Positions 33,001-44,007 of a stretch of DNA of 64,000 bases are shown here, piece by piece. This stretch comes from a bacterium. Its GTDB lineage: Bacteria; Zhuqueibacterota; Zhuqueibacteria; Zhuqueibacterales; Zhuqueibacteraceae. Location: the NCBI GenBank assembly GCA_023150945.1, contig JAKLJX010000029.1, positions 1-64,000 on the forward strand. The letters are read 5' to 3'. The notes below the pieces were generated by a model. The model made no database searches and was not told the DNA's origin. It was given only the letters and a program-made list of their open reading frames with translations. The position numbers and the translations under genes are program-made. The stretch's first letter is position 1, and each line of letters begins with the position of its first letter.

Positions 33001-36000
33001 TCGTGATCTCCGGTGAGCAGGAAGCTGTGGCTGCCCTCGTCTCCTCTTTCGAAGCGTCAGGCATCAAGAGCAAGGCTTTGACGGTTTCGCATGCCTTTCA
33101 TTCGCCGCTGATGGAGCCGATGCTCGAGGCCTTTGCGCAAGTGGTTGCGGAGATCGAGTTTCACGAGGCGCAGATTCCGGTGATCTCCAACCTCACGGCG
33201 CAACCGCTGCAGCTTGATTTGCGCCCCGAGCAACCGGCCCCCGGCGAAGACGGGCACCCCGGCGCCGGCCTGCCTCCGGGCGTCTATTGGCGCCGCCACC
33301 TGCGCGAGGTGGTGCGCTTCCTCCCTTCCATGCAAACGCTGCACGACCTTGGCATCAAGCACTTTGTGGAAATCGGGCCCGCGCCCGTGCTGCTGGGCAT
33401 GGCCGCGAAATGCCTGTCCGAGGCTCAGGCTGCTGCCGCCACCTGGATTCCTTCCCTGCGCAAAGGCCAGCCTGAGAAGGCGCAGATGCTCAAGAGTCTC
33501 GGCCAGCTTTTTGTGATCGGCTGCAATGTGAATTGGCAGGGTCTGTTTGGCGATCGGCCGCGGCCTCGGCTGGCGTTGCCGACCTATCCCTTTCAACGTG
33601 AACGCTATTGGTGTGACGAGCGCAAAACGCCGGCGGTCACCGCACGGCCTTTGCCTGCCGCCGGAGGGCATCCTCTGCTCGGCCAGCGCCTGCGTTCGCC
33701 GCTGCTCAAAGACCCTGTCTTCGAGTCGGTCGTGAGCCTGGCGCACATACCTTTTCTGGATGGGCATCGCGTTTATGGCGCGGTGGTGTTTCCCGCAACG
33801 GCTTATCTGGAAATGATCATCGCTGCCGCCCGGCAGGCGCAGCTCGATCCGCCGCTGCTCGAGCACCTGACGATTCATGCGCCGTTGATTCTGTCCGAGA
33901 ACGAAGAAACCGCGTTGCAGGTGGCGCTGCAAGCAGGGGAAGCCGGCGGTTTCACCTTCCAGGTTTTCAGTTTGCCGGTGGCGCAGCAAAATACGGCAGA
34001 GACCTGGCGGCTGCACGCCTCCGGTTCAATCAGACGCGCGCTGCCGGACACGGCCGCACCGCGACGCGCGCTGCCGGAAGTGCAGGCGGCTTGCACGACG
34101 CCGCTGGCGGCGCCAGAATTCTACCGCCAGTTGCAGCACAACGGCATGCAATACGGCAGAAGCTTTCTCTGCCTGGAGCAAATTCTGCGCGGCGAAAATG
34201 AAGCGCTGGGCCGCCTCGCCTTGCCGGAGAAGTTGGAGGGCGAATATCATTTGCATCCCGCGCTGTTGGACGGCGGTCTGCAGTTGTTGGGCGCGGCCCT
34301 GGCGGAGCAAGCGCAAACCAGCGAGGGCGAGAGTTTTCTGCCGGTGACCCTGGGCCAGTACCGTGTGTTTCGGCCGGGTGCTGTGCCGCAATGGACGCAC
34401 GCCAGGATTCAAACACCGCCGGCGGCCGGCAACGACAGTCTGCAGGGTGAAGTGCAATGGCTCGATGCCAGCGGTGAGGTGATCGCTGCGCTCGGCGCCC
34501 TCGAGCTCAAGCGCGTCAAACGTGCGGCGCTCGCGCGGCTGCAGCCCCAGCACACTGCGCCTCGACTTTATGAATTGCGCTGGCAGCCGCAGCCGCTGTC
34601 CGGCGACGCACCCGGCCAGATTGCCGGAACGCAATGGTTGATTCTCGCTGATCGCCACGGCGCCGGTGCGGCGCTCGCTGCCCAGCTTCAGGCGCAGGGC
34701 GCGAATTGCGAACTCGCTTTTCTCGACGCTGGTCTCGCGGTGGCACGCAACGGCCAGTGGCATCTCGATCCCTCGCGCGTTGAGGAGTTCGAGCGCCTGC
34801 TGCTCGGCAAGCAGTGCGACGGCATCGTGCATCTCTGGAGCCGTGAGGCCGGGCTTGCCCCCGCAGCAACGCCCGCACAGGTGATGGCGGCACAACGCGT
34901 GCTGTGCGGCAGCGCGTTGCATCTCACGCAGGCCGTGCTCAAACACAACGAGGCCGGCCGCACGCGCTTGTGGTTTGTGACCTTCGGCGCGCAACCGGTA
35001 CGCGATAATGAATCGCTCGACTGCACCGCGTCCGCGCTGTGGGGATTCCGGCGCGCGCTGGCAGCGGAGCATCCGGAGTTGCGCAATGTCTGTGTTGATC
35101 TTGATCCGATTCCTGCTGAGCAGACGCAACCCTCGGCCGGCGCGGAGAGCGCTGCGTCCGTCATGTATGCGCTCAGCCGCGAGTTGGCCGCCAATAGCGG
35201 GGAAGACCAAGTCGCTTATCGCAACGGCGAGCGCTATGTGGCGCGGTTGGCACAGAGTGAAGAGCGTACGGAACAGCCTGTTGCCGCCAGCCCCGGCGCT
35301 TCTCTGCCGGCGGCCGAAACCGCGGAACAGCTCCAAGTCACCATGCCCGGCATTCTCGATGGCCTGCGCTATCAGCCGGTGCTGCGCCGGCCGCCGCAGC
35401 CCGGCGAAGTCGAGATTCGCATTCATGCCACCGGGTTGAATTTCCGTGACGTGCTGATCGTGCTGGGCATGTATCCCGGCGCCTCGGCGCCCATCGGCTT
35501 TGAATGCGCCGGCGTCATTACCGCGGTGGGCGAGGGCGTGAATGAATTCAAACCCGGTGATGAAGTGATCGCGCTCAGTTCCGGCTGTTTCGGCACGTTC
35601 ACCACGACGCGCGCGGTGTGGGTGGCAGCCAAACCCACGGGCTTGGGTTTTGTCGAGGCCGCCACTATTCCGCTGGTGTTTTTGACGGCCTATTACGGCC
35701 TGCATCATCTCGCCAAAATCAAAGCGGGCGAACGCGTGCTGATTCATTCCGCTGCCGGTGGCGTGGGCGTGGCCGCGGTGCAGCTCGCGTTGCGCGCGGG
35801 CGCGCAAGTCTTCGGCACGGCCAGCACCGGCAAGTGGGATTTTCTCAAGTCGCTCGGCGTGGCGCAGGTGATGAATTCGCGCACGCTCGAATTCGCCGAG
35901 CAAGTGCAGGCCGCCACTGCCGGGCGAGGCGTTGACATTGTTTTGAATTCGCTGGCTGATGATTTCATTCCCAGGAGTTTCGCGGTGCTGGCCGCCAATG

Positions 36001-37544
36001 GCCGGTTTTTGGAGATTGGCAAACGCGGCATCTGGAGCCCGGAACAAGCCGCGCAAGCCCGGCCGGATGTTTCCTACTGGGCCTATGATCTCGGCGAAGT
36101 GATGCTCACGCAGCCGGCTTTGATTCAGGCCATGTATCGCGAGCTGCTCGCCGGTTTTCGAGACGGTTCGCTCAAACCGCTGCCGGTGAAAACCTTTGCG
36201 CCCGACGAAGCGGTGGCCGCCTTTCGCTACATGGCGCAGGCGAAACACATCGGCAAAGTGGTGGTGGAGCAAGGGGCAAAAGGCAAGGGGCAAGAAGCAA
36301 AGGGCAAGAGGCAAGAGGCAATTGAGGGGAAGGCGAGTTATCTAGTCACCGGCGGAATGGGGGCATTGGGTTTGAGAGTCGCGGAATGGCTGGTGGAAAA
36401 AGGCGCCCGCCATCTCGTGTTGGTTGGGCGGCGCAGTCCCACTGCCGAAGCAGCCGCGGTCATCAAAAGGCTGGAAGAGAGCGGCGCGCGCGTGTTGCCC
36501 CTCGTCGGCGACGTGGCGTTGCCGGGAGAAGTGCAACGCCTGCTCGCGGAAATGGCGCAGGCCGGTTTGCCGCCGTTGCGCGGCCTCATTCACGCCGCCG
36601 GTGTGCTGGACGATGCCGTGATATCGCAGCAGAGTTGGCCGCGCTTCGAGAAAGTCATGATGCCGAAAGTGGCAGGCGCGTGGAATCTGCATCGCGGCAC
36701 CGCCCATCTTCAGTTGGATTTCTTCGTGCTCTTCTCTTCGACTGCCGCGGTGCTCGGTTCACCGGGTCAAAGCAACTACGCCGCTGCCAATGCTTTTCTC
36801 GATGGACTCGCGCATCATCGCCGCAACCTGGGTCTGCCTGCGGTGAGCCTCAACTGGGGGCCGTGGGCGGAGATCGGCATGGCCGCGAATTTGAGCAACG
36901 CCGAACAGGAGCGCATGGCAGCGCAAGGCCTCAACTTGATTGCGCCGGCGCAGGGCCTGCAGATTCTGGAGAACATGCTGTTCAGCCGTAGCAGTCAGCG
37001 CCTCGTGCTGGCGATGGATTGGCGGCTCTTTCTGCAAAAGATTTCCGGCGGCCAGGTTCCGCCGTTGCTGACGCTGATTGCCCAGAAAACTGGCAGCACT
37101 TCGGCAGCAAGCGAGCCGGAGCTGTTGCGCCGCCTCGCCGAGAGTGCGGCGGAAGAGAGAGAAGAACTGCTCGCTGCGCACATTCACGAGCAGATCATTC
37201 GCGTGCTCGGCCTCAATCCCGCCGAGACACTCAACGGCCGGCAATCACTCAACGAACTGGGCATGGATTCGTTGATGGCCGTCGAGTTGCGCAATGCCTT
37301 GAGCGCGCTGGTGGGCCGCACGCTGCCCGCGACGTTGCTGTATGATCACCCCAATCTCGCGGCGTTGACGAATTACCTCGGCCGCGAAGTGCTGGCGCTC
37401 GAGTTCAAACCGCCGGACGGCAAGCAACCTGCTGCCGGCGGTCAACCCGCTGCCGTGGTCGAGCAGATCAAGCAGCTCTCCGAAGATGAGCTGGCGGCCT
37501 CGATCGACGCCGAAATCGCGGAATTGGAAAATCTCCTGAAGTGA
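24066..37544 (+). CDS. bimodular type I PKS, modules 4 and 5: two KS-AT-DH-ER-KR-ACP units
   Basis: 4492 residues carrying two complete, fully reducing modules. Module 4: KS Cys 210; AT Ser 690 and [12 protein letters not shown] His 1014 ([10 protein letters not shown]); ER about 1549-1855 ([11 protein letters not shown]); KR from 1881 with Tyr 2027 (NYAAAN); ACP Ser 2197. Module 5: KS from 2256 with Cys 2431; AT Ser 2909 with HAFHSP; DH His 3234 ([10 protein letters not shown]); ER from about 3760 ([11 protein letters not shown]); KR from about 4092 with Tyr 4238; ACP Ser 4402. Both ATs look malonyl-specific. Each module should add a saturated C2 unit. Start ATG 24066 has only a weak upstream ribosome-binding site but gives the conserved docking N-terminus ([20 protein letters not shown]). 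The tail ([22 protein letters not shown] region) is the docking peptide. The gene is followed after 28 bp by module 6, so the two are probably cotranscribed. Confidence 0.96.
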   Translation: MSNPPKHSPDQDALRRALFAVKDMRAKLEALEQAKKEPIAIVGLACRLPGGVRDRRSYWHLLANGIDAVSEIPADRWDVEAYYDPDPEAPGKMYTRHGSFVSDIDKFDPQFFGIAPREAASMDPQQRMLLEVTWEALENAGYAPDKLAGSAAGVFVGISTNDFAHYLKRDNDPSYIDPYTGTGGAFCVAAGRLSYLLGLHGPNFAVDTACSSSLVAVHLACESLRSGKSPMAIAAGVNLILIPEPNVYFTRMRAISPDGRCKTFDAAADGYGRGEGCGVIVLKRLAQAVADGDHIHAVIRGTAINHDGRSSGLTVPNGQAQQAVIRAALADAGLDPLQVGYVDAHGTGTPLGDPIEMRALAAALCRSRSSAQPLLVGSAKTNFGHLEAAAGIAGLLKVVLALQHRQIPPHLHFKNPSPHIPWDEIPVTIPTKLQPWQAQPGERIAGVSSFGFSGTNAHVVLQEWEAVRSGEGEGEPVRVSLEDAARNGLQILTLSAKNDTALRELAQRYERHLAAPEAPSLADVTFTANTGRAHWAHRLAVTAESAEQLREKLAAFAAGQPAPNVITGVSAEAATGGPKLAFLFTGQGAQYPGMGRQLYETQPVFRATLEKCDELLRPHLEKPLLSVLFSNQSSVVSDQSSLPADHRSLLTDHWLHQTAYTQPALFALEYALAEMWKAWGIKPSVVMGHSVGEYVAACVAGMLSLEDALKLIAARGRLMQALPPAGAMVAVFTNEFKVAQALIPFQEQVDIAAINGPQNVVISGEQEAVAAIVKALEAEGIKSKALTVSHAFHSPLMEPMLDAFERIAAEIAFQPPRVPLISNVTGRRLEIESWQAGSAPVAHQSGAFPNPQIYWRRHVREAVRFAASLHTLQEMGCQVFLELGPNPTLLGMAKACVPANYGTWVPSLRKGQEDWPEILKNLATLYVNGVEVNWSALHRERGGRRVPLPTYPFQRERYWIDERRAKAEGPAALAASDIAASHPLLGARLPVALADNVIFAAEIGTRRQSYLDDHRVHGVAVFPATAYLELAQAAAAEALGGQACEVAELLIQAPLLLEEEGSRRVQTVLLRGEQAETPFQIYSFSSEDNAWSLHAQGRLVPISSETADAAADTLAAIRGRCRTELPAADFYDNMQHSGVEYGPQFRGITQLWRGEQEAIAAVHLPTALAAEAETHHLHPALLDACLQVLGACLNQGATATGETYLPIRVERFRLHGKGHGRVWSHARLHRQENDSPETLTGDLFVYDEAGRLAAEILGLHLKRTAAAALQRALTDKLPDWLHRLHWQPQPLSTAPAAGRGEAWLLFADRHGFGAKLLDQLQSRGEHGTLVFAGACYRRRDDGHFEIDPARPEDFLRVLQESAGRPWRGVIYLWGLENVVRPELPVAELEAQSAHVCGGALFLVQALARLTAAPLPQLWLVTGGSQPVGANNAAVAVVPSALWGLGRTIAAEHPELRCKRVDLDPGMAGNLAAASGDAPVEGFPNEENVPLLVQELLRDDDEDQIAYRGNVRHLGRLVKIDARRAKREQPAAQTRPAIAPEQALQLLISKRGVLDHLSYQPVARRQPGPGEVEIEVQATGLNFRDVLNALGMYPGDPGPVGGECAGLIVAVGEGVTNYAIGEAVIALGAGCFTTHLTTRADWIAPKPAALSFAEAAAIPITFLTAYYGLHQLAGIKAGERVLIHAAAGGVGQAALQLAQRAGAEVFGTASPGKWDFLKAQGVTHIMNSRTLAFAEQVLQATQGAGVDIVLNSLAHEFIPKSLAILAPHGRFLEIGKRGVWSNEQVAALRRDVSYWVYDLGVVMLEDPALLQKMYRELLAGFEAGTLKPPPVKVFSREQTLDAFRYMAQAKHVGKVVVEQGAKGKEQEARGRGQGAIDAEASYLITGGMGALGLKVAEWLVEKGARHLVLVGRRAPSAAAAAVIQKLEADGARIMTVAADVASAEEVQRILQKMVQAGLPPLRGIFHAAGVLEDGVLLQQNWPRFAKVFAPKVSGAWNLHTATLGMALDFFVLFSSTSALLGAAGQGNYAAANAFLDGLAHYRRALGLPALSVDWGPWAEVGMAANLGSKEQQRLASQGMGTIAPSQGLRILAELLGRDEAQIGVLPVHWRKFLLQFAAGKVPPVLRAIAGEMSSRPAEKAAAPVSTNEFQQRLEAAQPAERPGLMVTHVRALVARVLGLHSLEAIGLQQPLQELGMDSLMAVELRNAIGNSVGRELPATLLYDYPTVKALADYLLEKVFVFSAAPAPAKAERKAVAADEAIAIIGLGCRFPGGADGAASFWQLLHEAREGVSEVPAERWNIDAYYDPNPDAPGKMYVRKGGFLREVDKFDARFFSITPREAVSMDPQQRLLLEVTWEALEHAGLVPETIMGSQTGVFVGISGTDYSQLLLKRLDAASIDAYAGTGNAFSVASGRLSYTFGLQGPSLAVDTACSSSLVSVHLACNSLRRGECDLALAGGVNLILTPEATINFSRARMLAADGRCKTFDAAADGYVRGEGCGMIVLKRLSQAQADGDNILAIIRGSAVNQDGRSNGLTAPNGPAQEAVMRAALANAGVAPHEVQYLEAHGTGTSLGDPIEVRALGNVLREGRDADHPLVLGSVKTNFGHLEAAAGIAGLIKVVLALQHGEIPAHLHFTKLNPLISLQEIPAVIPVTSQSWSRNGGVRLAGVSSFGFSGTNAHVILQEWAAVRPGEGEAGGVIVASPETSAAANDSHLLTISAKSESALRQLAQRYGIFLERHRELSLPDLCQAAARTRTQFEYRAAMVAGNHEQMQPQLAILADGKSAPHVITGRAQEAPRLAFLFTGQGSQYPGMGRELYETQPVFRAALEKCDELLRPHLEKSLLSVLFEQQSPVVSEQSSVSSDQSSVATDHWLHQTAYTQPALFALEYALAELWKSWGITPAVVMGHSVGEYVAACVAGMLSLADGLKLIAARGRLMQALPHNGAMVAVFAEEARVAEAVASAAGQVAIAAINGPQNIVISGEQEAVAALVSSFEASGIKSKALTVSHAFHSPLMEPMLEAFAQVVAEIEFHEAQIPVISNLTAQPLQLDLRPEQPAPGEDGHPGAGLPPGVYWRRHLREVVRFLPSMQTLHDLGIKHFVEIGPAPVLLGMAAKCLSEAQAAAATWIPSLRKGQPEKAQMLKSLGQLFVIGCNVNWQGLFGDRPRPRLALPTYPFQRERYWCDERKTPAVTARPLPAAGGHPLLGQRLRSPLLKDPVFESVVSLAHIPFLDGHRVYGAVVFPATAYLEMIIAAARQAQLDPPLLEHLTIHAPLILSENEETALQVALQAGEAGGFTFQVFSLPVAQQNTAETWRLHASGSIRRALPDTAAPRRALPEVQAACTTPLAAPEFYRQLQHNGMQYGRSFLCLEQILRGENEALGRLALPEKLEGEYHLHPALLDGGLQLLGAALAEQAQTSEGESFLPVTLGQYRVFRPGAVPQWTHARIQTPPAAGNDSLQGEVQWLDASGEVIAALGALELKRVKRAALARLQPQHTAPRLYELRWQPQPLSGDAPGQIAGTQWLILADRHGAGAALAAQLQAQGANCELAFLDAGLAVARNGQWHLDPSRVEEFERLLLGKQCDGIVHLWSREAGLAPAATPAQVMAAQRVLCGSALHLTQAVLKHNEAGRTRLWFVTFGAQPVRDNESLDCTASALWGFRRALAAEHPELRNVCVDLDPIPAEQTQPSAGAESAASVMYALSRELAANSGEDQVAYRNGERYVARLAQSEERTEQPVAASPGASLPAAETAEQLQVTMPGILDGLRYQPVLRRPPQPGEVEIRIHATGLNFRDVLIVLGMYPGASAPIGFECAGVITAVGEGVNEFKPGDEVIALSSGCFGTFTTTRAVWVAAKPTGLGFVEAATIPLVFLTAYYGLHHLAKIKAGERVLIHSAAGGVGVAAVQLALRAGAQVFGTASTGKWDFLKSLGVAQVMNSRTLEFAEQVQAATAGRGVDIVLNSLADDFIPRSFAVLAANGRFLEIGKRGIWSPEQAAQARPDVSYWAYDLGEVMLTQPALIQAMYRELLAGFRDGSLKPLPVKTFAPDEAVAAFRYMAQAKHIGKVVVEQGAKGKGQEAKGKRQEAIEGKASYLVTGGMGALGLRVAEWLVEKGARHLVLVGRRSPTAEAAAVIKRLEESGARVLPLVGDVALPGEVQRLLAEMAQAGLPPLRGLIHAAGVLDDAVISQQSWPRFEKVMMPKVAGAWNLHRGTAHLQLDFFVLFSSTAAVLGSPGQSNYAAANAFLDGLAHHRRNLGLPAVSLNWGPWAEIGMAANLSNAEQERMAAQGLNLIAPAQGLQILENMLFSRSSQRLVLAMDWRLFLQKISGGQVPPLLTLIAQKTGSTSAASEPELLRRLAESAAEEREELLAAHIHEQIIRVLGLNPAETLNGRQSLNELGMDSLMAVELRNALSALVGRTLPATLLYDHPNLAALTNYLGREVLALEFKPPDGKQPAAGGQPAAVVEQIKQLSEDELAASIDAEIAELENLLK
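25950..26028 (+). repeat. AT-domain insert of CAGTGATCAGT type, module 4
   Basis: Almost the same sequence as the module 2 insert, with a few substitutions. It encodes [20 protein letters not shown]. Left-arm CAGTGATCAGT and right-arm ACTGATCACTG are reverse complements. Confidence 0.85.
29634..29690 (+). repeat. GGGGCAA array in ER-KR linker, module 4
   Basis: GGGGCAAAGGGCAAGGAGCAAG-type units encode [18 protein letters not shown] just before the KR. Confidence 0.8.
32608..32684 (+). repeat. AT-domain insert of CAGTGATCAGT type, module 5
   Basis: Repeats of CAGT(C/G)AGCAGT and CAGTGATCAGTCATCAGT encode [16 protein letters not shown] at the same AT position as the other modules. Confidence 0.85.
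36267..36322 (+). repeat. GGGGCAA array in ER-KR linker, module 5
   Basis: GGGGCAAAAGGCAAGGGGCAAG units encode [18 protein letters not shown] before the KR. It differs from the module 4 array in unit order, so the two are not simple copies. Confidence 0.8.
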
Positions 37545-37572
37545 GCTGGACTTTCATACCGAAGGAATCGCC

Positions 37573-40500
37573 GTGTCGCAAGAAGGACTCGAACAACTCA
37601 CTCCCCTGCAGCGTGCACTGCTGGCGCTGAAAGAATTGCGCACGAAATTCGATGCGCTCGAGCGCAGCCGCAGCGAGTCGATCGCGATCGTGGGCATGGC
37701 CTGCCGCTTTCCCGGGCAAACCAACAGCGCCGAGGCCTTTTGGCAGTTGCTTGCCGCCGGCCGCGACGGCATCAGCGAAGTGCCGCCCGAGCGCTGGAGC
37801 ATCGAAGAATACTACGATCCCAATCCTGAGGCGCCCGGCAAAATGTACACGCGCCGCAGCGGATTCATCGAGGGCATCGAGCAATTCGACCCGCGCTTTT
37901 TCGGCATTGCCCCGCGCGAAGCGCTCAGCATGGATCCGCAACAGCGCCTGCTGCTCGAAGTGACCTGGGAAGCGCTCGAACATGCCGGCCTCGTGCCGGA
38001 GCGGCTGTTCGGCACCAACGCCGGCGTGTTCGTCGGCATCAGCACCAGCGACTATGCGCATTTGCAGATGCGCCATGCCGATCTCACTCAAATGGAAGCC
38101 TATGGCGGGACCGGCAATGCCTTCAGCGTGGCCGCGGGCCGGCTTTCATACGTGCTCGGGCTGCAGGGTCCCAACCTGGCAGTGGACACGGCCTGCTCCT
38201 CTTCGCTGGTCACGATTCATCTCGCCTGCCAAAGTCTGCGGCTGGGTGAATGCCGTCTGGCGCTGGCCGGCGGCGTCAACGCGATTCTTTCGCCGGACAC
38301 CACCATCAACTTCTGCCGCGCGCGCATGCTGGCGCCCGACGGCCGCTGCAAGACTTTCGATGCCGCCGCTGACGGCTACGTGCGTGGCGAAGGCTGCGGC
38401 ATGGTCGTGCTCAAGCGGCTGAGCGATGCGCTGGCCGACGGCGACAATATCTTCGCCCTGATTCGCGGCTCGGCGATCAACCAGGACGGCCGCAGCAACG
38501 GCCTGACCGCGCCCAGCGGCCCGGCGCAAGAGGCGGTGCTGCGCGCCGCGCTCAGCCAGGCCGGAGTGACGCCGCAGGAGGTGGATTACGTCGAAGCGCA
38601 CGGCACCGGCACCGCACTCGGCGATCCCATTGAATTGCACGCGCTCGCCAACACCATGTGCCGTGAGCGCCCGCCCGAGCAGCCGCTGCTCGTCGGCTCG
38701 GCCAAAACCAACATCGGCCATCTCGAAGCGGCAGCCGGCATAGCCGGGCTGATCAAAGTCGCGCTGGCGCTGCATCATGAATATCTGCCGCCGCATTTGC
38801 ATTTTCAGCAGCTCAACCCTCACGTCGCGATCGGCGGCGCGCCGCTGGAGATTCTGAAGGAAGGCAAAGCCTGGCCTCGCCGTGCGCGTCCCCGCCTCGC
38901 GGGCGTCAGCTCGTTCGGTTTCAGCGGCACGAATGCGCACATCATCCTGCAGGAAGCGCCGGCGGCCAGCGCAGTGCCGGCCGCTGCGCCAGCGGCGGAC
39001 GGAATGCAGTTGCTGACGCTCTCCGCCAAAACGGAGAAAGCGTTGCGTGATCTCGCCCGGCGCTATGCGGAATTTCTCCACCAGCCTGCAGCGCCGGCGC
39101 TGGCGGAAGTGTGTTATTCCGCCAATACCACCCGCTCCGCTTTTGTGCACCGTCTGGGTGTGGTGGCCGTGACCCTGCCGGCGTTGCGCGAAAAGCTCGC
39201 CGCCTTTGCCGAAAAGCAATCCGTGCATGAGATGGTCACCGGCCAGGCGAAGGAGAACAGCCGGCCCAAAGTCGCCTTTCTTTTCACCGGCCAGGGCGCG
39301 CAATATCTCGACATGGGGCGCCGGCTCTACGAAACTCAGGCGGTTTTCCGTGAGGCTTTGGAAAAATGTGACGCGCTGCTGCGGCCGCATTTGGACAAGC
39401 CGCTGCTCGCGGTTCTGTTCAGTAATCAGTCATCAGTGATCAGTGATCAGTCATCACTGCCTACTGATAACCGATCACTGATCACTGATCACTGGCTTCA
39501 TCAAACCGCCTACACCCAGCCGGCGTTGTTCGCAATTGAATACGCGCTCGCCGAGTTGTGGCGCGCGTGGGGCGTGAAGCCCGCGGCGGTGATGGGACAC
39601 AGCGTCGGTGAGTACGTGGCTGCCTGCATTGCGGGCATGCTGAGTCTGGAGGACGGCTTGAAGCTGATTGCCAGCCGCGGCCGTTTGATGCAAGTCCTGC
39701 CGCAGAACGGCGAAATGGCAGCGATCTTTGCGGAGGAAGAACGCGTCGCCGCTGCCCTGGCGGATTTTCGCGAGCGCGTGAGCCTCGCAGCGATCAACGG
39801 CCCGGCCAACGTGGTCATCTCAGGAGAGGCCGAGGCGGTCCACGCGGTGTTGGCGCGCTTCGATGGCGAAGGCGTGAAGTGGAAAAGGCTGGTGGTTTCG
39901 CATGCCTTTCATTCGCCGCTGATGGCGCCGATGCTCGATGAGTTCGAGATGGTCGCCGGCGGCCTGGAGTTTCAGCCGGCCAAGATACCACTGATTTCGA
40001 ATCTGACCGCGAAACCGCTGCAATTCGATGCCGGCCACACTCCACGCCGCTATTGGCGCCGGCATGTGCGCGAGGCCGTGCGCTTCGCGGATTCACTGCG
40101 GACTCTGCACGAAATGGGCTGCCGCCTCTTCCTTGAAATCGGGCCGCATCCGACCTTGCTCGGCATGGCCAGCCAATGCCTGCCGACCGAGGCCGCGGTC
40201 TGGATTCCCTCTTTGCGCCGAGGCCACGACGACACGCAGCAAATGCTCAAGAGTCTCGGCCTGCTGTTCGTCAATGGCGTCGAAATTGACTGGGAGGATT
40301 TCCATCGCGAGGCGCCACGCCGCCGCGTCGTGCTGCCCACCTATCCCTTTCAACACGAACGCTTTTGGCTGGCGCCGCCGAGCACGCCTGCCAAAACCGT
40401 GGCGATTGCCGCGAGCGAGGCGCGGCCGCAGAGTGACGACTGGCTCTTCGAGCTTGCCTGGCAGCCGCAACCGCTTGCGCCGCAGGCGCCGCCGGCTCAA

Positions 40501-42387
40501 CCCGGCGTGTGGCTCATTTTTGCGGATCAGGGCGGGCTGGGCTTCGCCTTGAAAGCTGCATTGGAGCAGGCCGGCGAATCATGCCTGGTGGTTTTGCCGG
40601 GCGAAAAATATGAGCGCAGCGCCGCCGGCGTGTTTCGGCTGGCGCTGCAGGATGCCGGCCAATACCAGCGACTTCTGCAGGAAGCCTCCGCAGCGGCAGC
40701 CGCGCCGTTGCGTGCCGTGATTCATCTGTGGAGCCTGGATGATGAACGGCTGATTGAAAATTTCTCGGTGCAACTCGAGGCCGGCCAGCAGCGGGTGTGC
40801 GGCAGCGCGCTGTTTCTCGCGCAAAGCCTGGCGAAAATGACGGCGCCGCCGCGTCTGTGCCTGATCACGCGCGGCGCCATGGCCGTGCCGGCCGCGCGCG
40901 GCCCGCTGGCGCTCACGCCCGCTGCGCTGTGGGGATTGGGCCGCGCGCTGGCGCTGGAGCATCCCGAACTGCGTTGCCTGCGCGTCGATTTGGATCCGGA
41001 TGCTGACACCGCCGGCGCCGCACAATCGCTTTCTGAAGAACTCCGTAACGCCGATCGCGACGATCAAGTCGCGTTGCGCGCGGGGCAGCGCTACGTCGCG
41101 CGGCTGGCGCGCGTGGAATGGCCGGCAGCCGCGGCGGAGCGTGCGGCCAGCCCCGCGCTCGCTTCACCACCCGGCGCGATTCTGATCACCGGCGGCACGG
41201 CCGGTCTGGGTTTGCAGCTAGCTCAGTGGCTGGTCGCACAAGGCAACCGGCAGCTCGTTCTCGTGAGTCGCAGACCACCTGCCGAGCCGGCCGCGCAAGC
41301 CATTGCCGAACTCCAACAAAAAGGCGCGACGGTGCTGGTGAAACAGGCGGACGTCGCCAACGCCGATCAACTTGCCGAAGTGTTGGCGGAAATTCAGCAG
41401 AAGCTGCCGCCCTTGCGCGGCGTGATTCACGCCGCCGGCGTGCTCGACGACCGGCCGCTGCTCAAGCAGGATTGGCCGAGCTTCGCCAAAGTCATGGCGC
41501 CCAAAATCTCCGGCGCGTGGAATTTGCACGTGCTCACCCAGGAACTGCCGCTGGAGTTTTTCGTGATGTTCTCTTCCGCGGCTGCACTGTTGGGTTCGCC
41601 TGGGCAGAGCAATTACGCCGCCGCCAATGCCTTCATGGACAGTCTGGCGCACCATCGTCGCGGCTTGGGCCGGCCGGCATTGAGCATCAACTGGGGTCCG
41701 TGGGCAGAAGCGGGCATGGCGGCCGCACTCGGCGAAGCCCACCAAAACCGGTTTGCCAGCCTGGGCATCAGTCCGATTCCACTGGTGGAAGGGCTGCGCC
41801 TGTTCGGGCGCTTGCGGGCGGAAACTCGGCCGCAGATTGCCGTGTTGCCGCTGCAGTGGCAAACCTTGCTGACCAGTCTTCCCGCTGGCAGCGAGCCGCC
41901 CTTGCTGGCGCCGCTGCTGCAAGAAATGCGCGGCCGGCCGCTCACTGCCGCGGCGCAGCCGCGATCGGAATTGTTGGAGAAACTTGCCAAAACCGCGGCG
42001 AAGAACCGCAGCCAGGTGGTGTTTGCGCATGTTCTGGCGGAAGCATGTAGAGTTTTGGGAATTGACCCGGCGGAGGCCCCCGACCCACACCAGCCGCTGC
42101 AAGAATTGGGGTTGGATTCGTTGATGGCGGTCGAGCTGCGCAACGCCCTGGCGGCGGCGCTCGGCCAGGTCTTGCCCGCAACTCTGCTGTTCGAGTATCC
42201 CACGATTGCCAGCCTCGCTGAGTTTCTCACCAACCAAGTGCTGGCCCCGGCTGTGAGTTCCGGCAATGGCGTGGCGGCGGAACAACCCCGGCCGGCTGTG
42301 CTGCAGGAGATTCAAAACCTGTCGCAGCAGGAAGTGGATGATGCGCTCGCGGCGGAATTGCGTGAGTTGGAAGGACTGTTGAAATAA
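37573..42387 (+). CDS. modular type I PKS, module 6: KS-AT-KR-ACP
   Basis: 1604 residues; a ketoreducing module without DH or ER, expected to leave a beta-hydroxyl. The start is GTG at 37573, placed six bases after GAAGGA (37561-37566); it gives the conserved docking N-terminus ([21 protein letters not shown]). Domains: KS Cys 208; AT Ser 677 (GHSVGE) with [10 protein letters not shown], malonyl type; structural KR half directly after the AT linker ([14 protein letters not shown], about 955); KR from 1204 ([11 protein letters not shown]) with Tyr 1348 (NYAAAN) and the Asp of the LDD motif retained, suggesting a B-type stereochemical outcome; ACP Ser 1516 (GLDSLM). The tail [20 protein letters not shown] is a docking peptide. 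It starts 28 bp after modules 4/5 and ends 36 bp before the ATPase gene. Confidence 0.95.
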   Translation: MSQEGLEQLTPLQRALLALKELRTKFDALERSRSESIAIVGMACRFPGQTNSAEAFWQLLAAGRDGISEVPPERWSIEEYYDPNPEAPGKMYTRRSGFIEGIEQFDPRFFGIAPREALSMDPQQRLLLEVTWEALEHAGLVPERLFGTNAGVFVGISTSDYAHLQMRHADLTQMEAYGGTGNAFSVAAGRLSYVLGLQGPNLAVDTACSSSLVTIHLACQSLRLGECRLALAGGVNAILSPDTTINFCRARMLAPDGRCKTFDAAADGYVRGEGCGMVVLKRLSDALADGDNIFALIRGSAINQDGRSNGLTAPSGPAQEAVLRAALSQAGVTPQEVDYVEAHGTGTALGDPIELHALANTMCRERPPEQPLLVGSAKTNIGHLEAAAGIAGLIKVALALHHEYLPPHLHFQQLNPHVAIGGAPLEILKEGKAWPRRARPRLAGVSSFGFSGTNAHIILQEAPAASAVPAAAPAADGMQLLTLSAKTEKALRDLARRYAEFLHQPAAPALAEVCYSANTTRSAFVHRLGVVAVTLPALREKLAAFAEKQSVHEMVTGQAKENSRPKVAFLFTGQGAQYLDMGRRLYETQAVFREALEKCDALLRPHLDKPLLAVLFSNQSSVISDQSSLPTDNRSLITDHWLHQTAYTQPALFAIEYALAELWRAWGVKPAAVMGHSVGEYVAACIAGMLSLEDGLKLIASRGRLMQVLPQNGEMAAIFAEEERVAAALADFRERVSLAAINGPANVVISGEAEAVHAVLARFDGEGVKWKRLVVSHAFHSPLMAPMLDEFEMVAGGLEFQPAKIPLISNLTAKPLQFDAGHTPRRYWRRHVREAVRFADSLRTLHEMGCRLFLEIGPHPTLLGMASQCLPTEAAVWIPSLRRGHDDTQQMLKSLGLLFVNGVEIDWEDFHREAPRRRVVLPTYPFQHERFWLAPPSTPAKTVAIAASEARPQSDDWLFELAWQPQPLAPQAPPAQPGVWLIFADQGGLGFALKAALEQAGESCLVVLPGEKYERSAAGVFRLALQDAGQYQRLLQEASAAAAAPLRAVIHLWSLDDERLIENFSVQLEAGQQRVCGSALFLAQSLAKMTAPPRLCLITRGAMAVPAARGPLALTPAALWGLGRALALEHPELRCLRVDLDPDADTAGAAQSLSEELRNADRDDQVALRAGQRYVARLARVEWPAAAAERAASPALASPPGAILITGGTAGLGLQLAQWLVAQGNRQLVLVSRRPPAEPAAQAIAELQQKGATVLVKQADVANADQLAEVLAEIQQKLPPLRGVIHAAGVLDDRPLLKQDWPSFAKVMAPKISGAWNLHVLTQELPLEFFVMFSSAAALLGSPGQSNYAAANAFMDSLAHHRRGLGRPALSINWGPWAEAGMAAALGEAHQNRFASLGISPIPLVEGLRLFGRLRAETRPQIAVLPLQWQTLLTSLPAGSEPPLLAPLLQEMRGRPLTAAAQPRSELLEKLAKTAAKNRSQVVFAHVLAEACRVLGIDPAEAPDPHQPLQELGLDSLMAVELRNALAAALGQVLPATLLFEYPTIASLAEFLTNQVLAPAVSSGNGVAAEQPRPAVLQEIQNLSQQEVDDALAAELRELEGLLK
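39418..39495 (+). repeat. AT-domain insert with 18-bp perfect inverted repeat, module 6
   Basis: CAGTGATCAGTGATCAGT (39434-39451) and ACTGATCACTGATCACTG (39477-39494) are perfect reverse complements with a 25-bp loop, inside the AT coding sequence. It encodes [20 protein letters not shown]. This copy shows most clearly that the insert is a DNA palindrome rather than a merely biased peptide. Confidence 0.9.
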
Positions 42388-42423
42388 TCTTGATTAACCC
42401 CATGAATTCGTGAGAGGTTAAGT

Positions 42424-43887
42424 ATGAATGTAGAATTTGAGTTTAGTGAAGAGAACATTCTTAGATTGTTTGGCAATGAAGCTGCTGAGAATGAGCCGTT
42501 AGCGAGACTCCGTGAGTACTACATAAAGAACAATGTGTACAATCAGGTTGTGTGCGATATCCCGCTAAGAATTCTAGTGGGGCACAAAGGTATTGGAAAA
42601 TCCGCCCTTCTTAAGTTTGCCATACACGAAGACGAGGAGAATGGCCTTCTGCCAATTCTTATCAAACCAGATGACATTCTAGGTCTCGCTTCGACTGACA
42701 AATCTATGCTGGAGTTGATACGAGATTGGAAGGTTGGGTTGGTGGATCTTGTAGGTAGAAAATGCCTGGAAAATTTCGGAGTTCAACATGCGCAATCGAC
42801 TGAGAGTCTGCAGTCTGCCGTCGGGAAAACTGTAAACTTTATTGCCGACACGCTTCGAAAGGTGAGAAGCGAGTTGGATTTGAGTCCGGCAAAGGAACGA
42901 CTCATAGATTTGTTTCTGAAGAGGAGACGAATCACCGTCTTTTTGGATGACCTCGACCGAGGCTGGGAGAGTAAACAACTTGACATCAAGCGGATTTCCG
43001 CATTGCTCAATGCAGTTCGCGACCTAAGCAGTGACAACCCTGGGTTACAATTCCGAATTGCGCTGCGTTCAGACGTTTACTTTCTTGTGCGCACTTCAGA
43101 TGAGTCAACAGACAAAATTGAAAGTTCAGTGATTTGGTACAGTTGGACTAATCACGAGATTCTCATCCTTCTAATTAAGCGCATCGAGACATTCTTTGGA
43201 CGTAGAGTAGACGAAACAGAGTTGCTAGTCAAAAAGCAACCATTCATCGCAGGCTATCTAAAGTCCGTTTTTGAACCCCGGTTTACTGGACGTGGCCATT
43301 GGGCTAATGCGCCTATGCACAGAGTACTGATGTCCCTCATACGCAAGAGACCTCGAGATCTGGTGAAGTTGTGCACCGCAGCAGCTCGAGTAGCTCATTC
43401 GAAAAGGCACTCGATAATCAAAACCACTGATTTGGAAGATGTTTTTCAGGAGTATTCGCAGGGTAGAATCCAAGACGCCATTAATGAGTACAAATCAGAA
43501 CTGCCCGATATTGCTAGACTAGTTATGGGAATGAAGCCAAACAAAAAAGAGCGAATTGCAAGGAGCAGCTATTGTTTCAGCACCGACGAACTATTGAAGA
43601 AGATTGACAATATTCAGCAGTCCGGAAAGTTCAGGTTTGCTAACAGAGTTGAGGCTGGCCGTAAAGAACTCGCACAATTTTTGTACAAGATCAATTTCTT
43701 GACGGCGAGGAAGGAACTGCCCGACGGTCTTATTGAGCGAAAGTATTTTGAAGAGAGCAGGTATTTGAGTACCAGTTTTGCTGACTTTGGATACAAGTGG
43801 GAAATTCACCCTGCGTACAGGTGGGCGTTGCAGCCAGATTCATTTGATGATCTGTTTCGGACCATTGAACTTTCTTCAGATGATTGA
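42424..43887 (+). CDS. P-loop ATPase, probably Sll1717 family
   Basis: 487 residues. Walker A GHKGIGKS is at 53-60 and Walker B ITVFLDDLDRGW at about 170-181. The N-terminal FGNEAAENEPLARLREYY stretch before the P-loop matches what I recall of the Sll1717-type P-loop ATPases; their function is not well defined, and KAP-like or defence roles are possible. The C-terminal half is helical and charged, with no membrane segment seen. ATG 42424 follows GAGAGGTTAAGT. Base composition is visibly lower in G+C, with many A/T-ending codons and ATA/AGA codons, unlike the GC-rich synthase genes on both sides. It is therefore probably a recent acquisition. It is inserted between modules 6 and 7 in the same orientation, 36 bp after module 6, so it would be transcribed with the assembly line. 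No biosynthetic role is apparent. Confidence 0.75.
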   Translation: MNVEFEFSEENILRLFGNEAAENEPLARLREYYIKNNVYNQVVCDIPLRILVGHKGIGKSALLKFAIHEDEENGLLPILIKPDDILGLASTDKSMLELIRDWKVGLVDLVGRKCLENFGVQHAQSTESLQSAVGKTVNFIADTLRKVRSELDLSPAKERLIDLFLKRRRITVFLDDLDRGWESKQLDIKRISALLNAVRDLSSDNPGLQFRIALRSDVYFLVRTSDESTDKIESSVIWYSWTNHEILILLIKRIETFFGRRVDETELLVKKQPFIAGYLKSVFEPRFTGRGHWANAPMHRVLMSLIRKRPRDLVKLCTAAARVAHSKRHSIIKTTDLEDVFQEYSQGRIQDAINEYKSELPDIARLVMGMKPNKKERIARSSYCFSTDELLKKIDNIQQSGKFRFANRVEAGRKELAQFLYKINFLTARKELPDGLIERKYFEESRYLSTSFADFGYKWEIHPAYRWALQPDSFDDLFRTIELSSDD

Positions 43888-43990
43888 GGCCGGATTGAAC
43901 TTGAATGTGGTCCGAGTTCTCAGGCCTTAATTGCACTATGTAATTCATTCTTAGACTGAACCATGGCTTTTGGGGTCTTGGACTTTGCAC

Positions 43991-44007
43991 GAAAGGATGT
44001 CGCTGTG
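43991..44007 (+). promoter_or_regulatory. ribosome-binding site and GTG start of the hybrid PKS-NRPS
   Basis: GAAAGGA (43991-43997) lies seven bases before a GTG at 44005. Starting there gives MPEKELDNLSPSQRALL, matching the module 6 N-terminus. The upstream in-frame ATG at 43963 has no ribosome-binding site and adds 14 unconserved residues. Confidence 0.7.

Noticed and set aside
2650-40000. Methylmalonyl-CoA as extender in some modules
   Set aside because: All complete ATs have HAFH rather than YASH at the specificity motif; methyl branches are better explained by the two methyltransferase domains.
43963-44004. ATG at 43963 as start of the hybrid PKS-NRPS
   Set aside because: No ribosome-binding site. 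The GTG at 44005 has one and restores the conserved docking N-terminus.
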